From NCBI GenBank assembly GCA_040880405.1, contig JBBDIM010000079.1:62001-126000 (forward strand): DNA of 64,000 nt. The letters run 5' to 3'. Under the pieces are notes generated by a model. The model did no database searches, was not told where the DNA came from, and worked only from the letters and a program-made list of their open reading frames with translations. The stretch is from JBBDIM01 sp040880405. GTDB lineage: Bacteria; Planctomycetota; Planctomycetia; Pirellulales; Pirellulaceae. The position numbers were made by a program, and so were the translations under genes. Shown piece by piece: positions 16,527-26,200 of the stretch (positions are counted from its first letter, which is position 1; each line of letters starts with the position of its first letter).

Positions 16527-19058
16527 ATGTTCCCTAGCTTCCTCGCTTCTGGTTTTGCGCTCGCGGGAGCGGCCTGCATGTTGGGGCCGATCGTGATCCA
16601 TCTCATGAACCGCAGTCGGTTCAAGACGGTTCACTGGGGTGCGATGGAGTTCCTGCGAGAAGCGGTGCAATCGAATCGTCGGGTGCTGCACCTACGGGAT
16701 GCCATCCTGCTCGCCCTGCGGACCTTGGCGGTCCTGTTCTTCGGATTGGCGCTGGCTAGGCCGTACTGGTCCGATGTCTCGGCCGCCTTTCAAGGGAATC
16801 AGCCGATCCACGCGGTGCTCTTGGTCGACAACAGTATGAGTATGGGGGTTGAAACCATCGCCGGCACGACCCTCGACATGGCAAAGCGCAAGGCGGTCGA
16901 GTTTGTGGAGTCGCTGCCACAGTCGAGCCGCGTCACCGTCTTGCCAACCTGCGGGGCGGCGACCGCCGGTTGGTCCGATCCGCTGCATGCAAGGAGCGAC
17001 GCCATCGAGGCGATCCAGCAAATTCACCTCACCGATCAGGCGGCGAATATTTCGCGAGCCTCCGGTGCCGCCCAGGCGGCGGCCGAAAAGCTTCCCCGAA
17101 TGCAACCTCGGATCGTCCTGTTCAGCGATCAACAGCGCCAGGCTTGGCGCGGGGTCGGCCAAGGCGGGGTCGGCCAAGGCAATGGTGCCGAGAACTTACC
17201 GGAGATGCAGGTGGTAAGTGTCCCGAGCGGCGTTTCGGAAAACACCTGGGTCGAGGATCTTTCGCTGCAGGATGGCCTGACCGATATCGGAATCACCTCC
17301 AAGTTCAACGTCCGCCTGCGGCACCAAGGTAGTAACCCACGACTTAACGTGCCGGTGACCTTCAAGGTGGATGGCATTGAGGTCGATACCCAGACGGTCG
17401 ATTTCGAGGCGGGGGATAGCGTTCGTCTGGTGACGTTTGAGTACCTATTCGACTCGGCCGAAATCGAACCGGGTCAGCCACATTTTCTACCGGTCGAGGT
17501 GGAACTGCCGTCCGATCGCCTTCCTGCCGATGACCGCCGGAGTTTGGTGGTGCCGATCGTCAGTTCGCTACCGGTGGTCTTCATCGACCAGTGGAGCGAA
17601 CTGGACGAAGACCCCAGGCGGGGTCGATTCGGTGAAACTTGGAACCTGCGAAAACTGCTTGCCCCGGTACTTTCTTCGCGACCAGACACCCAGCAACTGA
17701 TCCAAATCCGCCATCACACCTTTAACGATCTCGACGAGGCCACCCTCAAAGAGACCTTGCGCGATACTCGGTTAACGGTAATCGCCGGAGTCACCAGTCC
17801 CCCGGAATATGCTGTCAAGATTCTGCGGCAATATGTGCGGCAGGGTGGGCAACTGTTTATCGCCAGCGGCGGCGACTTCGACCCGCAGCGGTGGACCGAG
17901 TCGGCGTGGCTTGATGGGTCGGGCATCTTGCCTTTACCTCTGGAAGCGACACCCAAAGGGGAAGATATCGAGACCGCGGGAGACCGTCTCCAACCGTTTC
18001 GAATTGCGACCACCGGTCTGTTGGATCACGCCTATTTCCGCCTGACCGACCTGGAAGAATCGGCTTTGATCGATCTCTACACCGATCCACTGTTCTTCAA
18101 GACTGTCGTTCCCCGCCGAGACGATGCCGCCATCGAGGCGATTCAGGCCGAGCAGCGGACCTACTGGGAAAGCCGCCTCGGGCCGGATTCGCCGAGCAAA
18201 GCACCAGGCCCCACCGACGACTTTGAACCATGGCTCGTCTGGCAGCAGGAGACGCCACTGGAAACCGATATCAGCGATGCCACGGGGAATGGTGATGACA
18301 ACCAAGATGCCCAGGCGCTAAAGATCGAGCAAATGGTCAGTCGTTCTCTACCACAGACCTTGGCCCGGTACGACAACGGGGTCGACTTCGTCGTCCAGCG
18401 TCAGATCGGCAAAGGGAATGTCGTGATGATGACCTCCGGCATCCAGTCTCGGTGGAACACCCTCGCCACGACCAACGCGATTATCGTCTGCGACCGAATC
18501 TTACGTTCGATGATCGCCAGCACCCTGCCCCGGCGGAATTTCCCGGTGGGGTCCAGTGCCACGCTGGTCCTACCGCCCCGCGCCGGTGAGACCTCACCGA
18601 TGCTGGTCGGTCCGGATGACCAGCGGCCGGTTCCCCTCCCGATACGCTTTGTTGACGGGCAGTTCCGCGGGGTCCGGTTAGAGACATTGGAATCGAGCGG
18701 ATTGCACCGGATTGAACTGGAAAGCGATGCTGCCCAGTCACTCAGTCCCATGGGTGATGTCGGAGGGGGCGTCGAAAACTATATTCCCATCTCCGTGGAG
18801 CAGGCCTCACTTGAGTCGGAACTCAACTACCTCGACGCCGAGACGTTCGCCGGACTGGGGCTGGGAGATCAGCTCACTTGGGTCGAATCGGGCGAGACGA
18901 TTCGGCTGGTCGGTGGTCGGATCTACGGGCACAACTGGTGGAAGTATCTGATTGGGCTGCTGCTGGTCATCCTGCTGATCGAGATGCTCGTGGCGGCCAG
19001 CCCGGCCTGGGTCCTCCGGTCGATTGGCCCGAGTCGCTCCTCCGCAAAGGCATCTTGA
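16527..19058 (+). CDS. BatA-type membrane protein with von Willebrand factor A domain
   Basis: 843 residues. The N-terminus is a classical BatA/aerotolerance head: FALAGAACMLGPIVIHLMNR forms membrane segment 1, a basic loop follows, then a second segment near residues 65-80 (LLALRTLAVLFFGLALARPY). A vWA domain follows at about 92-240 with the MIDAS sequence DNSMSM, all DxSxS positions kept. Beta-sandwich and glutamine-amidotransferase-like Rossmann regions fill the middle (about 330-640), and a C-terminal membrane helix (YLIGLLLVILLIEMLV) lies near 815-830. Both ends are therefore membrane-anchored with the bulk outside the cytoplasm. It starts the core of the MoxR/VWA cluster; the next gene starts 20 bases downstream. 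A 15-base in-frame tandem duplication sits at 17151-17180. Confidence 0.85.
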   Translation: MFPSFLASGFALAGAACMLGPIVIHLMNRSRFKTVHWGAMEFLREAVQSNRRVLHLRDAILLALRTLAVLFFGLALARPYWSDVSAAFQGNQPIHAVLLVDNSMSMGVETIAGTTLDMAKRKAVEFVESLPQSSRVTVLPTCGAATAGWSDPLHARSDAIEAIQQIHLTDQAANISRASGAAQAAAEKLPRMQPRIVLFSDQQRQAWRGVGQGGVGQGNGAENLPEMQVVSVPSGVSENTWVEDLSLQDGLTDIGITSKFNVRLRHQGSNPRLNVPVTFKVDGIEVDTQTVDFEAGDSVRLVTFEYLFDSAEIEPGQPHFLPVEVELPSDRLPADDRRSLVVPIVSSLPVVFIDQWSELDEDPRRGRFGETWNLRKLLAPVLSSRPDTQQLIQIRHHTFNDLDEATLKETLRDTRLTVIAGVTSPPEYAVKILRQYVRQGGQLFIASGGDFDPQRWTESAWLDGSGILPLPLEATPKGEDIETAGDRLQPFRIATTGLLDHAYFRLTDLEESALIDLYTDPLFFKTVVPRRDDAAIEAIQAEQRTYWESRLGPDSPSKAPGPTDDFEPWLVWQQETPLETDISDATGNGDDNQDAQALKIEQMVSRSLPQTLARYDNGVDFVVQRQIGKGNVVMMTSGIQSRWNTLATTNAIIVCDRILRSMIASTLPRRNFPVGSSATLVLPPRAGETSPMLVGPDDQRPVPLPIRFVDGQFRGVRLETLESSGLHRIELESDAAQSLSPMGDVGGGVENYIPISVEQASLESELNYLDAETFAGLGLGDQLTWVESGETIRLVGGRIYGHNWWKYLIGLLLVILLIEMLVAASPAWVLRSIGPSRSSAKAS

Positions 19059-19078
19059 AAGGAACACAAAGGGACGGA

Positions 19079-21592
19079 ATGTTGTATCGCTTTTTAGGTT
19101 GGCTGGTAGGTATCGAAGACGCCTCGACCGTGGATCGAGTCGATCTGTCGCTGGCCGCGCCTTGGGCGGAGAACGATCCGGTGTGGCCCTTGCTGGGCTG
19201 CGGCTTCGCCCTGGCCCTCGCCTGGTGGTACTACCACCGCATCCAGACCGGCCTGACGACCCGTCGACGTTGGATCCTGACCGCTACGCGGGGGGCGATC
19301 CTGGTCATGCTGATCATCACCCTGGCCGATCCAACCGCAAGGGTAGTTTCGCAGAATCAGCTGAGTCCCGTGCTATACGTAGTGTTCGATGGGACCGGCA
19401 GCATGGAGGTCCATGACGAACTGACTCCCGAGGAAGCGGAAGCCTTGGCCGCCGCGGTCTCCGCCCCAGGAGGCTCGGCCACTTTGAGTGGGGACGGCAC
19501 TTCATCCCTTTCGCGGCTCGAGTGGATCCAAAGTTATCTCCGCAAAGAGGACAACAACCTCCTGACCAAGCTGCAAGCCCAACACGACTTGGAGATCGAA
19601 ACCTTCATCTTTGATGGCGAGACCACGAGCAGCGCTCGGCGTCTGGGTCAAATCGGTGGCGAAGCCAACTCGCTCACGCCGGAAGATCTGGCGGACAAAC
19701 TGACGACTTCCGGCCGGGTCACTGCGTTGGGAGACATGCTGGCCGATCTGGCGATGCAGTCGAATCGACGGCTCGCAGGGATCGTCCTGGTGAGCGACTT
19801 CGCCCACAACTCCGGCCTGGCCCCGTTAGGGTCGGACGGTTCAGGGCAATCGCCGCTAGAGCGGCTGGGCGTCCCGGTCCATACGATCGGCATCGGGGCA
19901 GTTTCCACCAAGGACCTCGCGGTCGAGGTTCAACCGCCGGTCAAAATGAAGAAGGCGGAGCGTTCCAGTATCGCGGTTCGGCTGTCGCAATCGGGGTTGA
20001 TTGGTGAAGTCGCCCAGGTCCGCGTCACGGCCCGGCCGCTCGATGGAGATGGGACACCGCGGGAAGGAGAAACCTCCGGCGAAGAGGAGATGCTGGTCGG
20101 AACCCAACAGGTTCCGCTGGAGTCCTCGATCCAATACCTCGATTTCCCCTTCACCCCGGAATTGGCTGGACGGTTTCTGTTCACCGCCGAGGTCGAGCCG
20201 CTGCCAGGCGAGGTTAGTCGCGACAACAACCGATCTTCTCGCTCGGTCAACATCATCGACGACTTCCTGCGGCTGGTCTACATCGAGAACGAGCCCTCCT
20301 GGGAATGGCGGTTTGTGAAAGAGGTGTTCCACCGAGATCGACTGGTCGGCCTGGAAGGTTTCCGCACCTATCTCCGCTCGGCCGATCCGAAGGTTCGGCA
20401 GACCAACGAGATGTTCCTGACAACGCTCACCCCGCGGCGGAGCGACTTCTTCGCCAACGATGTCGTCTTCCTGGGAGACATGCCGAGCGACGCCTTGAAC
20501 GAGCGATTCGGCCGGATGCTGAAGGAATTTGTGGGGCAGTTCGGTGGTGGTTTGGTTGTCGTGGCGGGGCCGAATTTTGGGCCGAGCCATTTGGCCGGGA
20601 CCGAAATCGCCGACATGCTGCCGGTCCGGTTGGACAGCACCCTCTCGATCCGGGACGACATGCCCTTCACCATGCAAATCACCCCCTGGGGCCAGCAGGC
20701 CGACTTCATGCAACTGGGTGGCGACCAATCGAGTGCGAGTGGCGTCGGCGAGGAAGGAACCGCCGCTTGGAGATACCTGGGAAAACTCCCCTGGTATCAG
20801 CCGGTGGTCGGGGTCCATTCGCAAGCGACCGTTTTGGCCCAGCACCCTTACGACCTGTGCGCCGATGGCCAAACGCCCCAGCCACTAATCGCGACTAGAA
20901 GATACGGCAATGGCGAGGTGGTCTACATCGGATTCAACGAACTATGGCGTCTGCGGCGGATGCATGGCGAGCGGTACTACCGGCAGTTCTGGTCGCAGAT
21001 CATCACCCGACTCGGTTTAAGCCACGCTCTGGGTAGCCAAAAGCGGTTTGTCGTCTCGACCGACCGGCAGACCTACCAAGTCGATGAAAAGGTCGCCTTA
21101 ACGGTCGAGGCGTACGATGAAAACTTTGATCCTCTCCGCCTGGAAGAAACGGCCCAATCTTCCCTCACCGCCCAGATCACCGGCGAGGGGGCCTTGGCGG
21201 CGATTCGCGAGGAAGTGCAGCTCTCGCAGCTTCGCCCTGGTCGATTCGAGGGGCGGTTCTCGGCCTTTGAGTCGGGAAGATACAGCGTCAAGGTCCTCGA
21301 TCCGATCGCCGGGACCCATAGCGAGATCCGCTTCGAAGTAACCGGCGCGACCGCGGAACAACGCAATCCGGCCCGGAACCTGCCCCTGCAACAATCAATC
21401 GCCGCGACCTCGGGTGGTGGCAGTTTCGAATTACCGACCGCAGACCGCCTCCTCCAGCAAATCAGCGTCCCGGAAATCGAGGAAGAGGTCTCGCGAAGTT
21501 ATCCGATGTGGGCCACACCCCTATGGTTTGTGCTGCTCGTCGGTCTGTTATTTTCCGAATGGCTGTTCCGAAAGCGGGCCAATCTGGCATGA
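19079..21592 (+). CDS. VWA-domain membrane protein with glutamine-amidotransferase-like region
   Basis: 837 residues from ATG 19079, which has AAGGGA just upstream. Two membrane segments open the protein (LLGCGFALALAWWYY, about 40-55, and AILVMLIITLADP, about 80-95), then a vWA domain from about residue 98. Its MIDAS reads DGTGSM (D104), with Thr in place of the first Ser of DxSxS, a substitution that can still ligate metal. Beyond it come an immunoglobulin-like region and a Rossmann region with DFFANDVVFLGDMP and GGGLVVVAGPNFG, as in large planctomycete VWA proteins. A C-terminal helix (PLWFVLLVGLLFSEWLF) anchors the end. The stop overlaps the next ATG by four bases, so translation is coupled. 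Confidence 0.84.
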   Translation: MLYRFLGWLVGIEDASTVDRVDLSLAAPWAENDPVWPLLGCGFALALAWWYYHRIQTGLTTRRRWILTATRGAILVMLIITLADPTARVVSQNQLSPVLYVVFDGTGSMEVHDELTPEEAEALAAAVSAPGGSATLSGDGTSSLSRLEWIQSYLRKEDNNLLTKLQAQHDLEIETFIFDGETTSSARRLGQIGGEANSLTPEDLADKLTTSGRVTALGDMLADLAMQSNRRLAGIVLVSDFAHNSGLAPLGSDGSGQSPLERLGVPVHTIGIGAVSTKDLAVEVQPPVKMKKAERSSIAVRLSQSGLIGEVAQVRVTARPLDGDGTPREGETSGEEEMLVGTQQVPLESSIQYLDFPFTPELAGRFLFTAEVEPLPGEVSRDNNRSSRSVNIIDDFLRLVYIENEPSWEWRFVKEVFHRDRLVGLEGFRTYLRSADPKVRQTNEMFLTTLTPRRSDFFANDVVFLGDMPSDALNERFGRMLKEFVGQFGGGLVVVAGPNFGPSHLAGTEIADMLPVRLDSTLSIRDDMPFTMQITPWGQQADFMQLGGDQSSASGVGEEGTAAWRYLGKLPWYQPVVGVHSQATVLAQHPYDLCADGQTPQPLIATRRYGNGEVVYIGFNELWRLRRMHGERYYRQFWSQIITRLGLSHALGSQKRFVVSTDRQTYQVDEKVALTVEAYDENFDPLRLEETAQSSLTAQITGEGALAAIREEVQLSQLRPGRFEGRFSAFESGRYSVKVLDPIAGTHSEIRFEVTGATAEQRNPARNLPLQQSIAATSGGGSFELPTADRLLQQISVPEIEEEVSRSYPMWATPLWFVLLVGLLFSEWLFRKRANLA

Positions 21593-23280
21593 GCAAATCG
21601 CGCTTACAAAACCTGAGAAATGAACTAACGCGGCTGCAATCGGCGCGGCGGACGGTCACGCTCGGGCTGTTCGTTTCGCACTTGCTATTGATCAGCGGTG
21701 GGGTGTTGGTATTGTTTTTCCTGCTCGACTTCGTCCTGGAGTTAAGCGTCCTTCAGCGGCTCATTGTCGCGACCCTCGGTGTGGTGGCGGTGGTCTGGGG
21801 CTGCGCCCAGGTAGGTTGCGACTGGAATAGCTTCCGCACGTCGATTTTGGATTTGGCCCTGGGTGTCGAACGCCGCCACGGAATCGAGGGAGACTTGGTA
21901 GCCGCCTTGCAGTTCGAAGAAGGGAAGGCGACCGGGTCCCCGCAACTGCAATCCGCAGTAATCGAGTATGTCTCGCAGCTTAACCGCGATATCGATGTCT
22001 TCGCCGGATTCGACGCCTCACCACTGAAACGGCGTTTGGCGAGTGTGGCCGCGATGTTGCTCGCGATGTTGGTTGGTTACTTTCTGCTGCCGGGGCATTT
22101 TCAAACTTTCCTGTCCCGGCTGGCCCTGGCCGATCAGCCCTACCCGACCCAAACCCAAATCGAACATCTGCATGTCAACGGCCAGGAAATTATCTGGCCA
22201 GAGACTCGGCTGGCCAGCAGCGAGCCGCCCGAGGTCGTGGTCGGCTATGGCAAACCGGTCTCGTTCGAAGTCCTCTGTGGTGGTGTGCTACCGAGCGTCT
22301 GCCAAATGATTCTCCGCGATCAAGCGGGGGAACGGACCCCGCTGGAAATGTCGCCCAGCGCGGACAAGGCGGGACAATTTTCCCTGGACCTGCCCCGGCT
22401 GATCGAGACGGTCGACCTATGGGTCGAAGCGGGAGACGCCCACAGCCGAATGGCCCGGTTGCGATTGATTCCGCTGCCGCTGCTGGAGATCGAACTGGAG
22501 GTCACGCCTCCCGGTTACGCTTCGCCAGGCAATGAGAAACTGGTGTTCAACACCCCCAACATCTCGGTCCTGGAAGGGAGTCGAGCCCTGCTCACGGTCA
22601 AGGCGGATCGGCCGCTGGAACAGGTCGAAATCGAGATCATGCGGATGGGGCAACCAGACAAACTGCGGCTTGAGGCGGTTGATTCGGAGCGTCAAATTTG
22701 GCGACTGGCGGGCTCCGAGAACCCATTAAATGACCTGCGCGAGCCCCTTACCTACAAGCTAACCGCAGTTGACCAGCATGGACTCAATCCCCAAGGGACA
22801 CCGCGGGGGACCATCCGCGTGATGACCGACAAAGCACCCCGGGCCATCGCCAGCATGATTCACAAGGTCCTCCTACCGGGCGCCAAACCACAGTTGCGGC
22901 TCAAGATCGACGACGACTTTGGGCTGGCCAGCGCACACCTGGAAATGCGGGTGGAACGAAACATGGAAACCGTGCTGGAAGAGCGAGTCTCGCTCAACCA
23001 GGAACTGGGCCTCGCGCCGGGTCAAACCACCCTGGAAAAATCGCATGCACTGGCCCTTTCCCGTTGGAAACTACAACCGGGAGATCGTTTGCAGATAACT
23101 CTCGCGGCCGAGGATAACCGGGGAGGCCAACCGGGGCGAATCGGACGAAGCGAGCCGTTGGTGCTGGAAATCGCGGATGAAAGCGGCGTGTTGGCCGCGA
23201 TCTCCGAAGCGGATCAACAGTCGGAACAACTGCTGGGGGAACTTATCCAACGGCAACTCGGGATCGGAGAAACCCAATGA
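21589..23280 (+). CDS. Large membrane protein with beta-rich outer domain, VWA-cluster partner
   Basis: 563 residues from the ATG at 21589, which overlaps the preceding stop by four bases. Two close membrane segments near residues 23-65 (LFVSHLLLISGGVLVLFFLLDF, then LIVATLGVVAVVWGCAQV) and a third near 150-165 (MLLAMLVGYFLLPG) are followed by a long extracytoplasmic region of beta-sandwich character ending without a membrane anchor. The architecture resembles proteins labelled DUF4175 in other bacteria, but I cannot confirm membership. Its own stop overlaps the next start (ATGA at 23277), so it forms a translationally coupled pair with the coiled-coil protein. No enzymatic motif was seen; a scaffolding role in the cluster's membrane complex is an inference. 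Confidence 0.72.
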   Translation: MSKSRLQNLRNELTRLQSARRTVTLGLFVSHLLLISGGVLVLFFLLDFVLELSVLQRLIVATLGVVAVVWGCAQVGCDWNSFRTSILDLALGVERRHGIEGDLVAALQFEEGKATGSPQLQSAVIEYVSQLNRDIDVFAGFDASPLKRRLASVAAMLLAMLVGYFLLPGHFQTFLSRLALADQPYPTQTQIEHLHVNGQEIIWPETRLASSEPPEVVVGYGKPVSFEVLCGGVLPSVCQMILRDQAGERTPLEMSPSADKAGQFSLDLPRLIETVDLWVEAGDAHSRMARLRLIPLPLLEIELEVTPPGYASPGNEKLVFNTPNISVLEGSRALLTVKADRPLEQVEIEIMRMGQPDKLRLEAVDSERQIWRLAGSENPLNDLREPLTYKLTAVDQHGLNPQGTPRGTIRVMTDKAPRAIASMIHKVLLPGAKPQLRLKIDDDFGLASAHLEMRVERNMETVLEERVSLNQELGLAPGQTTLEKSHALALSRWKLQPGDRLQITLAAEDNRGGQPGRIGRSEPLVLEIADESGVLAAISEADQQSEQLLGELIQRQLGIGETQ

Positions 23281-26200
23281 CACGTCGGAATCCTATGCTG
23301 CTGATCGCGCTGGTGGGTTGCACCACCTGGCTCCTCGCTTCCACCCCGGCATCGGCCCAAGGGCCGGAACTGGGGAAACTCCGTCGTCAGCAGTTCGCGC
23401 AACAACAGGCTCAAAACCTGGCTCGGCAATTGGTCAGCCGGGTCCTCGATCTGCAAGCAGCTCAATTGGAGGAGAACGGCCTAACCGATCTTCCGATCTA
23501 CAAGGACATCCGCGGCATGGGTTCGAACATCGACCGTCTGGTCGAGAACGAAATGTCAGGCGTCGTCGAATTGTTGGTTAAGGCCCAGGAAGCACAACCC
23601 GAGGCCCGCGGCCCGCTGGTGACCCAGGCCCGAGACGAGGTCCGAGGTATTTTGCTGGCGTTGATGACCGAGCGACAGCGACTATTCCGCCGCTTGCAAC
23701 TGGCCCGACTGGAGGCCCAGACCCGGGAATTGATCTCCGTGCAGCGGCGAGTCGAAAACCAAACCAGAGACCTGCCCCGCCGGGCCGTCCGCGAACGAGA
23801 CGCTCTCGCGTTAACAGCCCTTTCCGGGCAACGGGACACCGGCGCGATGTTTGAGAACCTAGTGGAGATGGTGGACGAGGTGAGCCGCTGGGGCGGCCAG
23901 ATCGGGGCCTCGGCCCTAGCCGGCAAGCAATCATTGCAAGAGACCGAAACGAAAAATTGGTTAGCCAAGGCGGAAACTAGCCTCACCGGCGGAGAGTTCC
24001 TGCCAGCCGCCGACAACCAGCGGGAAGTGATTAACGGGCTGCGTAAACTGTTGGAAAAACTACAACAGTCGCAAAGTTCAGCCGATCGTGAGTTAGAGGC
24101 CGCTCTGGCGAGTGTCAGTGAACTAATCGAGGATCAGGTCAATATCAAAGAGGAATCGCAAGAGACACCCTTAACCGCGGAGCGGGCGGACGAACTCTCG
24201 CAGCGGCAAGACGATATCAGCCAGCGAATCCAGGACTTGGTCCGACAATTGGACGAATTCGCTTCCGCTCAGGCCCCGCTTGAAACGGGCCAGAAGGCGG
24301 CCAGCGATGCGGCCGAACAACTTTTTGAACAGCAACAGGCCGCAGCGCTCGAAAGCCAAGAGGAGGTTCTCGCTTCGTTGGAAGCGCTCCGCGATATGAT
24401 GGAAATCAAAGCCGAGACCATCCAGCCGGAGAAAAGCGCCGATCAACTCGCGGAAGAAATCGCCAAGCTGCAATCGGCCCAGGAACAGCTTGCGGAGGCC
24501 CAGTCGCTGCAAGCGGATGCCCAGGAGGCCTGGAGCCAAGAAGAAAAACCCAACGCCCAGCACGCCCAAGAGGCTCAGAAGCGGGCAATCGACAAACTGG
24601 CCGAGGCGGCTCGGACGACGGACCTTCCAGCACATGTGGAGCCACTGCTGAATCAGGCTCAGCAGCTTGCCGAAAAAGCCCAGGACCAGTTGGCCAGCGC
24701 GGACGCCGCCAACCCCGAACAAGCGGCCGCAGTCGCCGAGGCACTGGAGCAGGCGACCGACGCCACCCGGCAATCGCTGGAGGAACTTTCCTCGACATTG
24801 GCCGACACCCAGCGGAAACAACTCGCCACCGCCGTCGCAGAACTGGCCCGCGCCGCCGAGGCCCTTGACCGGGCCGCGGCCTCAGAGCGGGATATCTCGC
24901 GGGAACTTGCCACCGCCGCCGAGTCCGGCAAGCAGGTTACCGCTTCGGATTTGGCCGAAATGAAAAAGACCCAGGCTCAGATCGAGCGGGTCGTCGAACG
25001 CGCCAAGACCGGAACCGACCAAACCGCACCTGCCGCCCAGGAGAGTCTGGCCAGAGCACTGGAGAAAGTCCAGGCCGCGACCGAGTCGTTACCGGAAAAA
25101 GGATCCGCCGAGGCTGACGCACCTTCCGATTCCGCCGCGGCTTCTGGCGAGTCCGCCAACAATGGCGCGGATCCGGCCAATCCAGACTCAGCCACTGCGG
25201 AATCAACAGCGGAAACCGGAAGTGAATCGGCCGGACAGCCGGAGGGGGATACTCCGGCTCCCTCAGGAGAATCCCCCAATCCTCAGCCGACAGCCGAGGC
25301 GGCCCAGCAATTGGCGGAAGCGGCGAACCTGCTGCGGAAAGAGGCCAAGAATGCGGCACGAGAGTTGAGCCGCACCGCCCAGGGGCAACTCGATCAGATC
25401 GACTCGGCTCAAAGTGAGCTGGCCCAGATAAGCCAGAACTCGGAAAAGCCCCAGGCGGGTCAGCTCAATCAGATCGCCGATGACGTCGGCCAGATCGCCC
25501 CGGAAGCTTCGGCGATGCTCCGCAATCAAGCAGATCAGGCGGCCCAAGCGGCGATGCAAGATCCCGGTGCCGACCGTCCAGACGCAAACGATCCAGACGC
25601 TGACCCGTCGGGCAGTACGCCGATGGGGGACAACCCTGGCGGCAGTGAACCTGCCGCCAGTGACCCCGAGGGCAGCGAACCTGCCGGAGGCGAACCGGCA
25701 ACCGAGCCAGCGGCTGGCGATGATGCCAGCGGGGAAGAAACCGGTGCAAGTGAGCCTCCCGCGGGACCGATGCCGATCAGTGGCAGCCCTCCAGCCCCTT
25801 CGACCGAGCAGGCGATGGCCTCGCTCGCGGGTCGACGAATGCCGATCGCCGAAGACAAAGCGGCCGCCGATCAATTGGCAATGCTGCTCGACAACATGCA
25901 TGCCTCGCGGGACGAGATCGGGGCCTTGGCAAATCAGTTTTTGGAAGAACAAGCAGCGTTGGCGGCGGCAACCCCTACCGGGGAAGCGGCGGGCGAAGCC
26001 GCAGGAGAACCGCAGTCGGGCGAGCCGGCCGAGGGCGCAAGTGGTGAGGCTCCGAGTAGTGGAGATCCAGCCAACGGGGCTCCGAGCGAAGCAGGCAATG
26101 CTGGACAGCCCAGCGGTGAAGGTGCTCCACCAAGTGGCAATCAACCTCCCGCTAATGAGTCAGCCGCCCCAGCCAGTGAGGTCGCGCGGCAGCTTTCCGA

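Noticed and set aside
19856..20872. Reverse-strand open frame (338 residues) in the VWA gene
   Set aside because: Antisense shadow of a well supported gene; no start signal or family resemblance.
25263..26144. Reverse-strand open frame within the low-complexity gene
   Set aside because: GC-rich repetitive sequence keeps several frames open by chance; translation is Arg/Cys/Leu-rich noise.
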